Source of the DNA: an uncultured Collinsella sp.
GTDB lineage: Bacteria > Actinomycetota > Coriobacteriia > Coriobacteriales > Coriobacteriaceae
Direction: 5' to 3'
Assembly (NCBI GenBank): GCA_958446785.1
Contig: CAUCXP010000079.1
Span: 1-7,020, forward strand
Length of the DNA stretch: 7,020 bases
Positions 1 to 5,478 of this stretch are shown here, piece by piece. How positions within the stretch are numbered: position 1 is the stretch's first letter; each line of letters starts with the position of its first letter. The position numbers were made by a program, and so were the translations under genes. The notes beneath the pieces were generated by a model that made no database searches, was not told the DNA's origin, and saw only the letters and a program-made list of their open reading frames with translations.

Positions 1-56
1 CGGTACGCAAGCGACGGTTTGAGGGGCAAGGTCGGGTGCTTGGGAAAGCCGCGCTG

Positions 57-1334
57 CTAATCGAGTCCGGAGAACGAGGGGTACGCGCTCTCGCCGTGCT
101 GACTCGCATCCAGGCCCAGCGCCTCGTCGGCCTCGTCCACGCGCAGGCTACCGTGGAACAGCGCCTTGACCACCGCGGCGATCACCAAGTCGAGCATCAG
201 CACAATAACGACCGTCACCACAATGCCCAGAACCTGCGAGACAAGCAGCGACACGTCGCCCGTGTAGAACAGGCCGCCCTTACCGGTCCACGAGAGCTCC
301 GGCACGCAGAACAGGCCCGTGAGCACACCGCCCAAGATGCCGCCGATACCGTGGCAACCGAACGCGTCGAGCGCATCGTCGTAGCCGAACTTGGTCTTAA
401 GATGGCTGATGGCCAGATAGCAGACGGGCGATACGATCAGGCCCATGACCAGCGCCGCCCACGGCTCGACAAAGCCCGCACCCGGCGTAACCACCACAAG
501 GCCCGCAACCAAACCGGTGCTAGCACCCACCAGCGTGGGACGACCGGTGTGCACGCGCTCGACGACAAGCCACGAGACCATGCCCGCCGCGCTGGCCGTC
601 ACGGTGTTGAGGATGGCGAGTGCCGCCACGGCGTCGGCCTTAAACTCGCTGCCGCCGTTAAAGCCAAACCAACCAAACCAAAGTAGACCGGCGCCCAGCG
701 CCACAAACGGCACGTTATGCGGACGGTAGCTCACCATGCCAAAGCCGCGACGACGGCCGAGCATTAAGCAGAGAATCAGGCCCGTGAGACCGGACGAAAT
801 GTGTACCACGTCGCCGCCGGCAAAGTCGAGCGCGCCGATGATGTCGCCGATAAAGGAACCATCGCCGCCCCAAACCATGTGGGCGAGCGGCGCATAGACC
901 ACGAGCAGCCAAATGCCCAGGAAGGCCGTCATGGCACCAAACTTAACGCGGCCTGCCAGACTGCCCGTAACGATAGCGGCGGTGATCATGGCAAACGCCA
1001 TCTGGAAGGCGATGTTGATGATCTGAGGGTAGACGGCACCATCCGCAGCATTGCCCTCGGCCGCCTGCAGCACCTGGTTGAGCACCGGCAGGCACAGCAA
1101 CTGGTCAAAGCCGCCAATAAACGGGCTAGAACCGTCGCCACCGTAGGCCAGCGACCAGCCGGCAACAATCCACAGCACACCAACCAGGCCAATGGCGCCA
1201 AAGCACATAAGCATGGTGTTGATGACATTTTTGCGCCTGGACAGGCCGCCATAGAAAAACGCCAGACCCGGTGTCATTAAAAACACGAGCATGGTGCAGA
1301 TGAGCATAAACGTTGTCGATCCCGTATCGTACAT
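57..1334 (-). CDS. amt: Ammonium transporter, Amt/Mep/Rh family
   Basis: This 425-residue integral membrane channel-type transporter conducts ammonium/ammonia across the cytoplasmic membrane for nitrogen assimilation. The family signatures align without difficulty to E. coli AmtB. The N-terminal helix runs into TPGLAFFYGG (21-30). The Phe gate corresponds to F110 and F225. AHMVWGG (151-157) carries the recruitment-site Trp. DFAGGDVVH (170-178) contains the structural Asp and first pore His, and DAFGCHG (323-329) holds the second pore His (H328). The C-terminal tail (about 397-417, ending DASQHGESAY) matches the conserved tail that PII proteins contact, so PII control is likely, but no glnB/glnK is visible in the 56 bases downstream. 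The ATG at 1334 was chosen because AAGGGGGAG lies just upstream and the first helix follows directly. An in-frame GTG at 1448 would add 38 residues that look neither like a signal peptide nor like the family. The gene is probably transcribed alone or by readthrough from the upstream pair. Confidence 0.96.
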   Translation of the reverse strand: MYDTGSTTFMLICTMLVFLMTPGLAFFYGGLSRRKNVINTMLMCFGAIGLVGVLWIVAGWSLAYGGDGSSPFIGGFDQLLCLPVLNQVLQAAEGNAADGAVYPQIINIAFQMAFAMITAAIVTGSLAGRVKFGAMTAFLGIWLLVVYAPLAHMVWGGDGSFIGDIIGALDFAGGDVVHISSGLTGLILCLMLGRRRGFGMVSYRPHNVPFVALGAGLLWFGWFGFNGGSEFKADAVAALAILNTVTASAAGMVSWLVVERVHTGRPTLVGASTGLVAGLVVVTPGAGFVEPWAALVMGLIVSPVCYLAISHLKTKFGYDDALDAFGCHGIGGILGGVLTGLFCVPELSWTGKGGLFYTGDVSLLVSQVLGIVVTVVIVLMLDLVIAAVVKALFHGSLRVDEADEALGLDASQHGESAYPSFSGLD

Positions 1335-1337
1335 TCG

Positions 1338-1346
1338 CTCCCCCTT
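1338..1346 (-). promoter_or_regulatory. Ribosome-binding site of amt
   Basis: On the minus strand the bases AAGGGGGAG precede the ATG at 1334 by three bases. No comparable purine run precedes the alternative in-frame starts at 1448 (GTG) or 1373 (ATG). This site decides the start of the ammonium transporter. Confidence 0.75.
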
Positions 1347-1391
1347 GGTCGCATGAACGTTGTCGGCGCTCATGATGCGGCCGAGGGGCAA

Positions 1392-1405
1392 CTGGTGTAG
1401 ACCAG
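1392..1405. promoter_or_regulatory. Short inverted repeat upstream of amt
   Basis: CTGGT-GTAG-ACCAG is a perfect 5-base inverted repeat with a 4-base spacer, 57 bases upstream of the amt start. It could be an operator half-site pair or a small leader hairpin. It is short enough to be chance, and I could not place a convincing promoter around it. The rest of the 198-base gap 1335-1532 shows no gene and no clear terminator for the upstream operon. Confidence 0.2.
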
Positions 1406-1532
1406 ATACGGCGTTGTTAAACGCTGCGTTGTCGAATGGAAACGGCACCGCAATCTTGGAAACGGCGCGGCAACGGACGCGAAACGAACGGGAAACGTGC
1501 GAACGAGAAGGGCGCGCTTGGCTCCGCTCTGG

Positions 1533-2552
1533 CTAGCGCCGGAACAGCTCGCGGGCTCGGTCGCGGAGGTCGGTAGCTCGAATGACACCCTCGTAACGAT
1601 TGATGCGCAGACGCGGGAAGGCGTTAAAGAAGCGTAGGTCGCGGCGGCTGAGTGACACGCTCGGTACCGGGCGGCTCATGCGCTTGCCGGCAAGGCGACG
1701 ACCGAGCGACGGACGCGGCATACTCGGCGCGGCATCGGCCACGCGGCGGGCAGCGAGCGCCAGGCCGCGAGCACCATCCGAGATAAACGTCGGCATCGAA
1801 GTCTTCTCGCGCAGGGCATCGAGCGCCGCGTCGCCCAGCTCGGCCAGCCAAGCGTTAACGGCGCGACCGCGGATATGCGTCTGCGCCACCGAGTCAATCG
1901 CCGAATCGGGAATACGTTCGAGCATAGAGTCGGAGGCGTCGGCAAGCGACTCATTGATGCGGTCGGCAAGGTCGGCACGCACACGCTCAAGCTGATCGGA
2001 CAGACGCCGCCAGCTCGCCAACGAGCACACCGCATCGACCATCATCGCGACCGCGACGATAAAGGCGGCCAAGCGCACGATTAGCACCGGCAGATGGCCA
2101 AGCAGCCCCAGCAATGCCGGCTCCACTAAACGGCAAATACACAACGCACCCAAGCCAAACGCGCAGGCCCAGTACAGGCAGATGCGTCCGTGCAGGTTAA
2201 ACGGCAGATGCGAGTAATCCCAAAAGCGCGCGCCTGTTGTTTTTTCCAACAGCACACCAACACTGTATTCGATCACGCTGCATACAAGCGCCGCGGCGAC
2301 AAACTGGCTCGAGGCATCCGGAATCCCGCGCAGCAAAAGCCAGCATGCAATGCCGCCCGCGCCATAGATGGGGCAGCACGGCCCCAGCAAAAAGCCACTG
2401 TTGGCAAATCGTCCGTGGTTGAGCATGGCGCAGACTGTCGACTCCCACACCCAGCCGCAAAAACCGTAGAAGGCAAACGAGAGCACCAGCGCCGAGAGCG
2501 GACAGGCGGCAAGCGTCGCGCCGTCAAATGCCATGTCGATCGCGGTTTCCAC
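1533..2552 (-). CDS. CmpB-like 'putative ABC-transporter type IV' family membrane protein
   Basis: This 339-residue protein has an N-terminal membrane domain and a long soluble tail. Hydrophobic segments lie at about 19-38, 62-76, 84-102, 124-142 and 147-172. Family-type motifs are visible: YGFCGWVWES (29-38), SGFLLGPCCPIYGAG (52-66), a helix with IEY and LLEK (94-104), and FWDYSHLPFNLHGRICL (110-126). These match my memory of Pfam PF06541, whose ABC-transporter label rests on weak similarity and whose function is unknown. Residues 180-339 are charged, helix-prone and basic near the end, with no recognised domain; they are probably cytoplasmic. The start is GTG at 2550-2552, supported by GAGGAGAGGG at 2568-2559. 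A later ATG at 2534 has a poor ribosome site. The gene begins three bases after the HD-protein stop, so the two are almost certainly co-transcribed. No ATPase or binding protein is nearby, so an ABC transport role is not supported by context. Confidence 0.85.
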   Translation of the reverse strand: METAIDMAFDGATLAACPLSALVLSFAFYGFCGWVWESTVCAMLNHGRFANSGFLLGPCCPIYGAGGIACWLLLRGIPDASSQFVAAALVCSVIEYSVGVLLEKTTGARFWDYSHLPFNLHGRICLYWACAFGLGALCICRLVEPALLGLLGHLPVLIVRLAAFIVAVAMMVDAVCSLASWRRLSDQLERVRADLADRINESLADASDSMLERIPDSAIDSVAQTHIRGRAVNAWLAELGDAALDALREKTSMPTFISDGARGLALAARRVADAAPSMPRPSLGRRLAGKRMSRPVPSVSLSRRDLRFFNAFPRLRINRYEGVIRATDLRDRARELFRR

Positions 2553-2555
2553 CGT

Positions 2556-3092
2556 CTACCCTCTCCTCTTTTCGCTCGATTCGCTGTTCACGCCATCGTC
2601 AGCCTCGTCCTTGCGCCGCAGACGGCCGGCGACCGTCTCGCACAGAGCGCACCATTTATCGGCCAGGCACACAATCCATGCCTCGCGACACGTCGGTGGA
2701 ACCGGTACCAGCGGAAACATATGGCGCACGATGATATTCCGCTCGCGCGGCGTCAGCTCAAAATCTTCCTCGGCACGCGCCAGGGCAAAAAATGGATGCC
2801 GAAATCCGTGCAGTCGATGGCTCGGATCGGGGTCGTGCCAATCATAGAGAAAGTAATCGTGCAGCAGGGCCCCGCGCAACAGCGAGGCACGGTCGACCGA
2901 AATGCCAGCACGGCCCAAGCACTCGGCAAAGGACAGACTTGCCCGCGCCACCGAGGTCACATGCGTATACACCGTCACGTCGCCATGCTGGATAAACTCG
3001 CGCGTCAGGTCCAGACAGCCCGCCTGTGCCAGTTGACGGGCAGCATGGTCTACTTCGCACGCGATTTTCTCGGCACGAGCGACATCGGACAT
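2556..3092 (-). CDS. HD-domain phosphohydrolase-like protein
   Basis: This 178-residue protein is predicted cytoplasmic and carries the metal-binding pattern of the HD superfamily. A first His lies in VYTHVTSVA (H44), the HD pair in LLRGALLHDYFLYDWH (H78-D79), additional His residues at H95, H99 and H124 (RHMFPL), and the closing Asp in LADKWCALCE (D145). HD enzymes hydrolyse phosphomonoesters, nucleotides or cyclic nucleotides; nothing visible fixes the substrate. The domain fills nearly the whole protein, followed by a short charged tail from about 160. The ATG at 3092 was chosen over an in-frame upstream start at 3137 because GGAAGGAGA lies just ahead of it. The last four codons (K-R-R-G) and stop also supply the ribosome site of the next gene, a CmpB-like membrane protein. 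The two may therefore work together, with a soluble hydrolase beside a membrane partner. I recall similar HD proteins next to this membrane family in other Gram-positive genomes, unverified here. Confidence 0.88.
   Translation of the reverse strand: MSDVARAEKIACEVDHAARQLAQAGCLDLTREFIQHGDVTVYTHVTSVARASLSFAECLGRAGISVDRASLLRGALLHDYFLYDWHDPDPSHRLHGFRHPFFALARAEEDFELTPRERNIIVRHMFPLVPVPPTCREAWIVCLADKWCALCETVAGRLRRKDEADDGVNSESSEKRRG
2559..2568 (-). promoter_or_regulatory. Ribosome-binding site of the CmpB-like gene, inside the HD gene
   Basis: GAGGAGAGGG on the minus strand is read as part of the Lys-Arg-Arg-Gly codons ending the HD gene and also sits 6 bases before the GTG at 2552. The arrangement suggests translational coupling and supports the GTG start. 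Confidence 0.7.
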
Positions 3093-3181
3093 GCTGTCTC
3101 CTTCCAGCGACTCCCGGCGACAAGTCGCAGCCTGCACGCAATGAATAAAATCATCATCGAATTTACTAGTATGGCATCGGA

Positions 3182-3193
3182 CAAAACGTTTTG
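3182..3193. promoter_or_regulatory. Perfect 12-base palindrome in the divergent intergenic region
   Basis: CAAAACGTTTTG reads the same on both strands. It lies between the divergent HD gene (start 3092) and the DXS-like gene (start 3321), about 90 and 130 bases from the two starts. It has the form of a dimeric regulator site that could act on either gene. A second inverted repeat, CGCCA-GT-TGGCG, follows at 3197-3208. I found no convincing sigma-70 promoter on either strand of 3093-3320, so the position relative to transcription starts is unknown. Confidence 0.3.
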
Positions 3194-3281
3194 CCCCGCC
3201 AGTTGGCGAATTACCGCGCCGCCGTCACATATCAAACGCCAAAATGTGCGAGACTGTCTTGTGCAATTGTGCCGGCCGAGG

Positions 3282-3295
3282 GAGCGCCGGCGCTC
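3282..3295. promoter_or_regulatory. 14-base GC palindrome in the leader of the DXS-like gene
   Basis: GAGCGCCGGCGCTC is a perfect palindrome ending 25 bases before the ATG at 3321. In RNA it could form a five-pair stem with a CCGG loop just upstream of the ribosome site. It might be an operator, a leader hairpin or a by-product of GC-rich sequence. Confidence 0.25.
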
Positions 3296-3302
3296 GATTC
3301 GC

Positions 3303-3311
3303 ATGGAGTAA
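3303..3311 (+). promoter_or_regulatory. Weak, distant ribosome site with a two-codon reading frame
   Basis: The only Shine-Dalgarno-like bases ahead of the DXS-like ATG are GGAG at 3305-3308, 12 bases away, which is longer than usual. The same bases form ATG-GAG-TAA at 3303-3311, a minimal two-codon frame. The TAA at 3309 is in frame with the DXS-like gene, so no start further upstream is possible. Initiation may be weak or involve re-initiation; this is inference. Confidence 0.3.
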
Positions 3312-3320
3312 CCCACAACG

Positions 3321-5102
3321 ATGCTGCTTACGCAAACGACAACGCCCGAGGACGTCAAGGCTCTTAATCGCGCCGAGCTCCCGCAGCTCTGCGACGAGAT
3401 TCGCCACGCCATCCTCGAAAGCTCCGCCGCCGTCGGCGGGCACGTTGCCCCCAACCTGGGCGTCGTTGAGCTCACGGTTGCGCTTCATCGCGTGTTTAAC
3501 TCCCCCATCGACAAGATTGTCTTTGATGTTTCGCACCAGACCTACGCCCACAAGGCGCTGACTGGGCGCGCGTACACTTATATCGATCCGGAGCGTTATG
3601 GTGAGGCTTCTGGCTTTGCCAATCCCGACGAGTCCGAGCACGACTTGTTTGCCATGGGCCATACCTCCACGTCGGTGAGCCTGGGCTGCGGCCTGGCACA
3701 CGCTCGTGACCTGGCGGGCGATACGTACAACGTCATTACCATCATTGGCGACGGCTCGCTTTCGGGCGGCTTGGCGTTTGAGGGCCTCGACAATGCCGCC
3801 GAACTCGACAGCAACTTGATCATCATCGTCAACGATAACGACCAGTCCATCGCCGAAAACCACGGTGGCCTGTATCGCAATCTGGCCGAGCTGCGCGCCA
3901 GCAACGGCACCTGTGAGCGCAACGTTTTCCGCGCGATGGGGCTCGACTACCGCTATCTGGACACCGGCAACGATGTGTTGGCCCTGGTCGACACGCTGCA
4001 GGAGCTGCGCGATATCGATCATCCCATCGTGCTGCACGTCTCCACCGCAAAGGGCAAGGGCTTTGAGCCAGCCCAGAGCGACCCCGAGCGCTGGCATCAT
4101 GTGGGTCCGTTTGACATGGCGACTGGGCGCAAGCTCTGCCCGGGCCATCCGAGCGAGCCTGCGCCGCGCACCTATGCCGACATTACGGGCGAGGCGCTCA
4201 GCGCCGCCATCGAGCGCGATCCGCAGGTTGTGGGCATCACGGCTGCCACGCCCTACATCATGGGCTTTACACCCGAGCTTCGCGCCGCGGCAGGCAAGCA
4301 CTTTGTCGACGTGGGCATTGCCGAGGAACACGCCGTGACCTTTGCCACCGCGCTTGCGCGCTCGGGCGCCAAGCCAGTCTTTGGTGTGTACGGCACGTTT
4401 TTGCAGCGCGCCTACGACGAGCTGTGGCACGACCTGTGCCTCAACGACGCCCCCGCAACCATCCTGGTATTTGGCGCGTCGATCTTTGGCACCACGTCCG
4501 AGACGCACCTCTCGTTCTTTGATATTTCCATGCTGGGCGGACTTCCCAACATGCACTACCTTGCACCTGCCTGCATGGAGGAATATCTGTCCATGCTGAG
4601 CTGGTCGCTCGACCACCGCGAGCATCCCGTAGCGATCCGTGTGCCGGGCATTGGCCTGGTAAGCCGCCCCGACTTGGCGCCTGCCGAGGGCGACGATTAC
4701 GGCGTCGCGCGCTACAATGTCGTGCGCCAGGGCCGCGACGTTGCCGTGCTCGCGCTTGGCGATTTCTTTGAGCTGGGCGAGCGCGTGGCAAACCGTCTGA
4801 CTGCCGAGTACGGCATCGAGGCCACGCTCGTCAACCCGCGCTTTGCAACCGAGCTCGACCGCGAGTTCCTCGACAGCCTTGCCGCCGAGCATCGCGTTGT
4901 CGTCACCCTCGAGGACGGTATCTTGGACGGCGGCTGGGGCGAGCGCGTGGCATGTTATCTGGCATGCACGCCGTTGCGCACACGCACCTTCGGCATCGCC
5001 AAGGGCTTCCCCGACCGCTACGACCCCAACGAGCTGCTCGCTCAGAACGGCATGACGGCCGAGAACATGGCCGCCGAAGCCGTAAGGCTACTTAACGAGT
5101 AA
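3321..5102 (+). CDS. dxs: 1-deoxy-D-xylulose-5-phosphate synthase-like thiamine-diphosphate enzyme
   Basis: By family this 593-residue cytosolic enzyme would condense pyruvate with glyceraldehyde 3-phosphate to DXP, the first step of the MEP isoprenoid route and a precursor of thiamine and pyridoxal. The three DXS/transketolase domains are present. The TPP domain has GGH (H41), DVSHQTYAHK (69-78), GHTSTS (113-118), GDGSLSGG (143-150) and NDND (171-174), giving Mg ligands D144 and N173. The pyrimidine domain has GIAEEHAVTF (332-341, catalytic E335) and YGTFLQRAYD (357-366). The C-terminal domain follows. H259 and H396 align with E. coli H299 and H431. Unusually, ungapped alignment puts G385, T392 and G443 where E. 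coli has R420, D427 and R478, which contact the phosphate substrate. The protein is also about 27 residues shorter than E. coli DXS (about 620), mainly from loss of a segment after residue 190. It may be a divergent DXS or a paralogue with another acceptor. It is monocistronic, ending in a terminator. Confidence 0.87.
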   Translation: MLLTQTTTPEDVKALNRAELPQLCDEIRHAILESSAAVGGHVAPNLGVVELTVALHRVFNSPIDKIVFDVSHQTYAHKALTGRAYTYIDPERYGEASGFANPDESEHDLFAMGHTSTSVSLGCGLAHARDLAGDTYNVITIIGDGSLSGGLAFEGLDNAAELDSNLIIIVNDNDQSIAENHGGLYRNLAELRASNGTCERNVFRAMGLDYRYLDTGNDVLALVDTLQELRDIDHPIVLHVSTAKGKGFEPAQSDPERWHHVGPFDMATGRKLCPGHPSEPAPRTYADITGEALSAAIERDPQVVGITAATPYIMGFTPELRAAAGKHFVDVGIAEEHAVTFATALARSGAKPVFGVYGTFLQRAYDELWHDLCLNDAPATILVFGASIFGTTSETHLSFFDISMLGGLPNMHYLAPACMEEYLSMLSWSLDHREHPVAIRVPGIGLVSRPDLAPAEGDDYGVARYNVVRQGRDVAVLALGDFFELGERVANRLTAEYGIEATLVNPRFATELDREFLDSLAAEHRVVVTLEDGILDGGWGERVACYLACTPLRTRTFGIAKGFPDRYDPNELLAQNGMTAENMAAEAVRLLNE

Positions 5103-5145
5103 AAAACCTCCGCAAGGGAAGCACCCCTGCGGAGGTTTTTATTTT
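5102..5145 (+). terminator. Rho-independent terminator of the DXS-like gene
   Basis: A perfect 13-base-pair stem runs from 5102-5114 to 5128-5140 (core CCTCCGCA/TGCGGAGG, flanked by A5 and T5) with a 13-base loop. It is followed by ATTTT. The left arm begins on the last base of the TAA stop codon. The A-run/T-run symmetry would let it work in both directions, but no minus-strand gene ends here. Confidence 0.95.
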
Positions 5146-5154
5146 CGCGGCGCG

Positions 5155-5217
5155 ATTATCTCAATCTGTAACATCTATGGCCCGAATTCCCGTCTAACTG
5201 TTACAGATCTAGACAAA
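5155..5217. repeat. Inverted-pair repeat, unit 1
   Basis: Two facing copies of a ~25-base motif. The left core ATCTGTAAC (5164-5172) is answered by GTTACAGAT (5200-5208), with partial pairing beyond the cores. The right arm, 5190-5217, is 27/28 identical to 5271-5298 of unit 2, exactly 81 bases away. The left arm is the most decayed of the four copies. The pair would form an imperfect hairpin in RNA or single-stranded DNA. Confidence 0.85.
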
Positions 5218-5235
5218 CCGTCTTTGCCCCTGACC

Positions 5236-5298
5236 TTTGTCTCAATCTGTAACAGATAGAGACCTTTTGGCCGTCTAACTGTTACAGATCGAGACAAA
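5236..5298. repeat. Inverted-pair repeat, unit 2
   Basis: The left arm 5236-5260 and right arm 5274-5298 pair at 23 of 25 positions around a 13-base loop, giving a long hairpin. The left copy is itself nearly palindromic: GTCTC-A-ATCTGT-A-ACAGAT-A-GAGAC at 5239-5263. Together with unit 1 this makes four copies in alternating orientation with an 81-base unit period. The arrangement looks like a tandem duplication of a mobile or REP-type palindromic element rather than a regulatory site of one gene. It has no coding content. Confidence 0.88.
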
Positions 5299-5336
5299 AC
5301 AGCAAGGCATGCCGCTGCATCGGCCAGAACCGCCAC

Positions 5337-5354
5337 AAAGGTGCCTGTCCCTTT
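5337..5354. repeat. REP-like short palindrome
   Basis: AAAGG-TGCCTGTC-CCTTT is an imperfect inverted repeat. Its complement contains GGGACAGGCACC, which I recall as a recurring intergenic (REP-type) sequence in many bacterial genomes. Only one copy is visible, so the assignment rests on memory and not on repetition within the window. Confidence 0.4.
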
Positions 5355-5400
5355 ATGGTAGGTAGAATAACCCATAAGGTAAGTATGTTTCTGAGTTATT
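5353..5400. promoter_or_regulatory. Candidate operator repeats upstream of the importer promoter
   Basis: Two interleaved short inverted repeats lie just upstream of the -35: TTATGG (5353-5358) with CCATAA (5372-5377), and AATAAC (5366-5371) with GTTATT (5395-5400). The stretch is AT-rich compared with its surroundings. Each repeat is only six bases, so this is a weak regulator-site candidate. Confidence 0.25.
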
Positions 5401-5405
5401 TCGTG

Positions 5406-5435
5406 TTGACCCATTTGAGCGGGATAGGGTATAAC
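5406..5435 (+). promoter_or_regulatory. Sigma-70-type promoter of the amino-acid importer operon
   Basis: TTGACC (5406-5411) and TATAAC (5430-5435) are separated by 18 bases and each match the consensus hexamers at five of six positions. Transcription would start near 5442, leaving a leader of about 37 bases before the ATG at 5479. It is the clearest promoter in the window. Confidence 0.75.
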
Positions 5436-5478
5436 TCTACTCAACCGCTAGGGATTTTATTGAGAAAGGTGTTCTACC

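Noticed and set aside
1..56. Terminator or start of a PII gene downstream of amt
   Set aside because: No stem followed by a T-run and no start codon with a ribosome site can be seen on the minus strand. The stretch is too short to say more.
36..686. A 216-residue plus-strand open frame opposite amt
   Set aside because: It is antisense to an unmistakable transporter gene and its His/Arg-rich product has no features.
1335..1448. N-terminal extension of the ammonium transporter from a GTG at 1448
   Set aside because: No ribosome site precedes the GTG, the added residues resemble neither a signal peptide nor the family, and the ATG at 1334 has an excellent site.
2190..3311. A 373-residue plus-strand open frame opposite the HD and CmpB-like genes
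   Set aside because: Its product is His/Arg/Gln-rich without domain features, while the minus-strand frames show family motifs and good ribosome sites.
3209..3320. A riboswitch (for example TPP type) upstream of the DXS-like gene
   Set aside because: I could not find the conserved TPP-aptamer segments. The leader shows only short palindromes.
3225..4892. A 555-residue open frame on the minus strand, opposite the DXS-like gene
   Set aside because: It overlaps a clear enzyme gene along nearly its whole length, has no recognisable motifs, and is the kind of long antisense frame that strong G/C third-position bias produces.
5155..5298. Possible CRISPR array
   Set aside because: Only four motif copies, in alternating orientation as inverted pairs, with an internal period of 36/45 bases instead of equal direct repeats and spacers. 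No cas genes are seen.
5175..5444. An 89-residue minus-strand open frame containing LSRSVTVRR twice
   Set aside because: The repeated peptide is just the translation of the duplicated intergenic DNA repeat. It lies in non-coding sequence and has no ribosome site that I can see.
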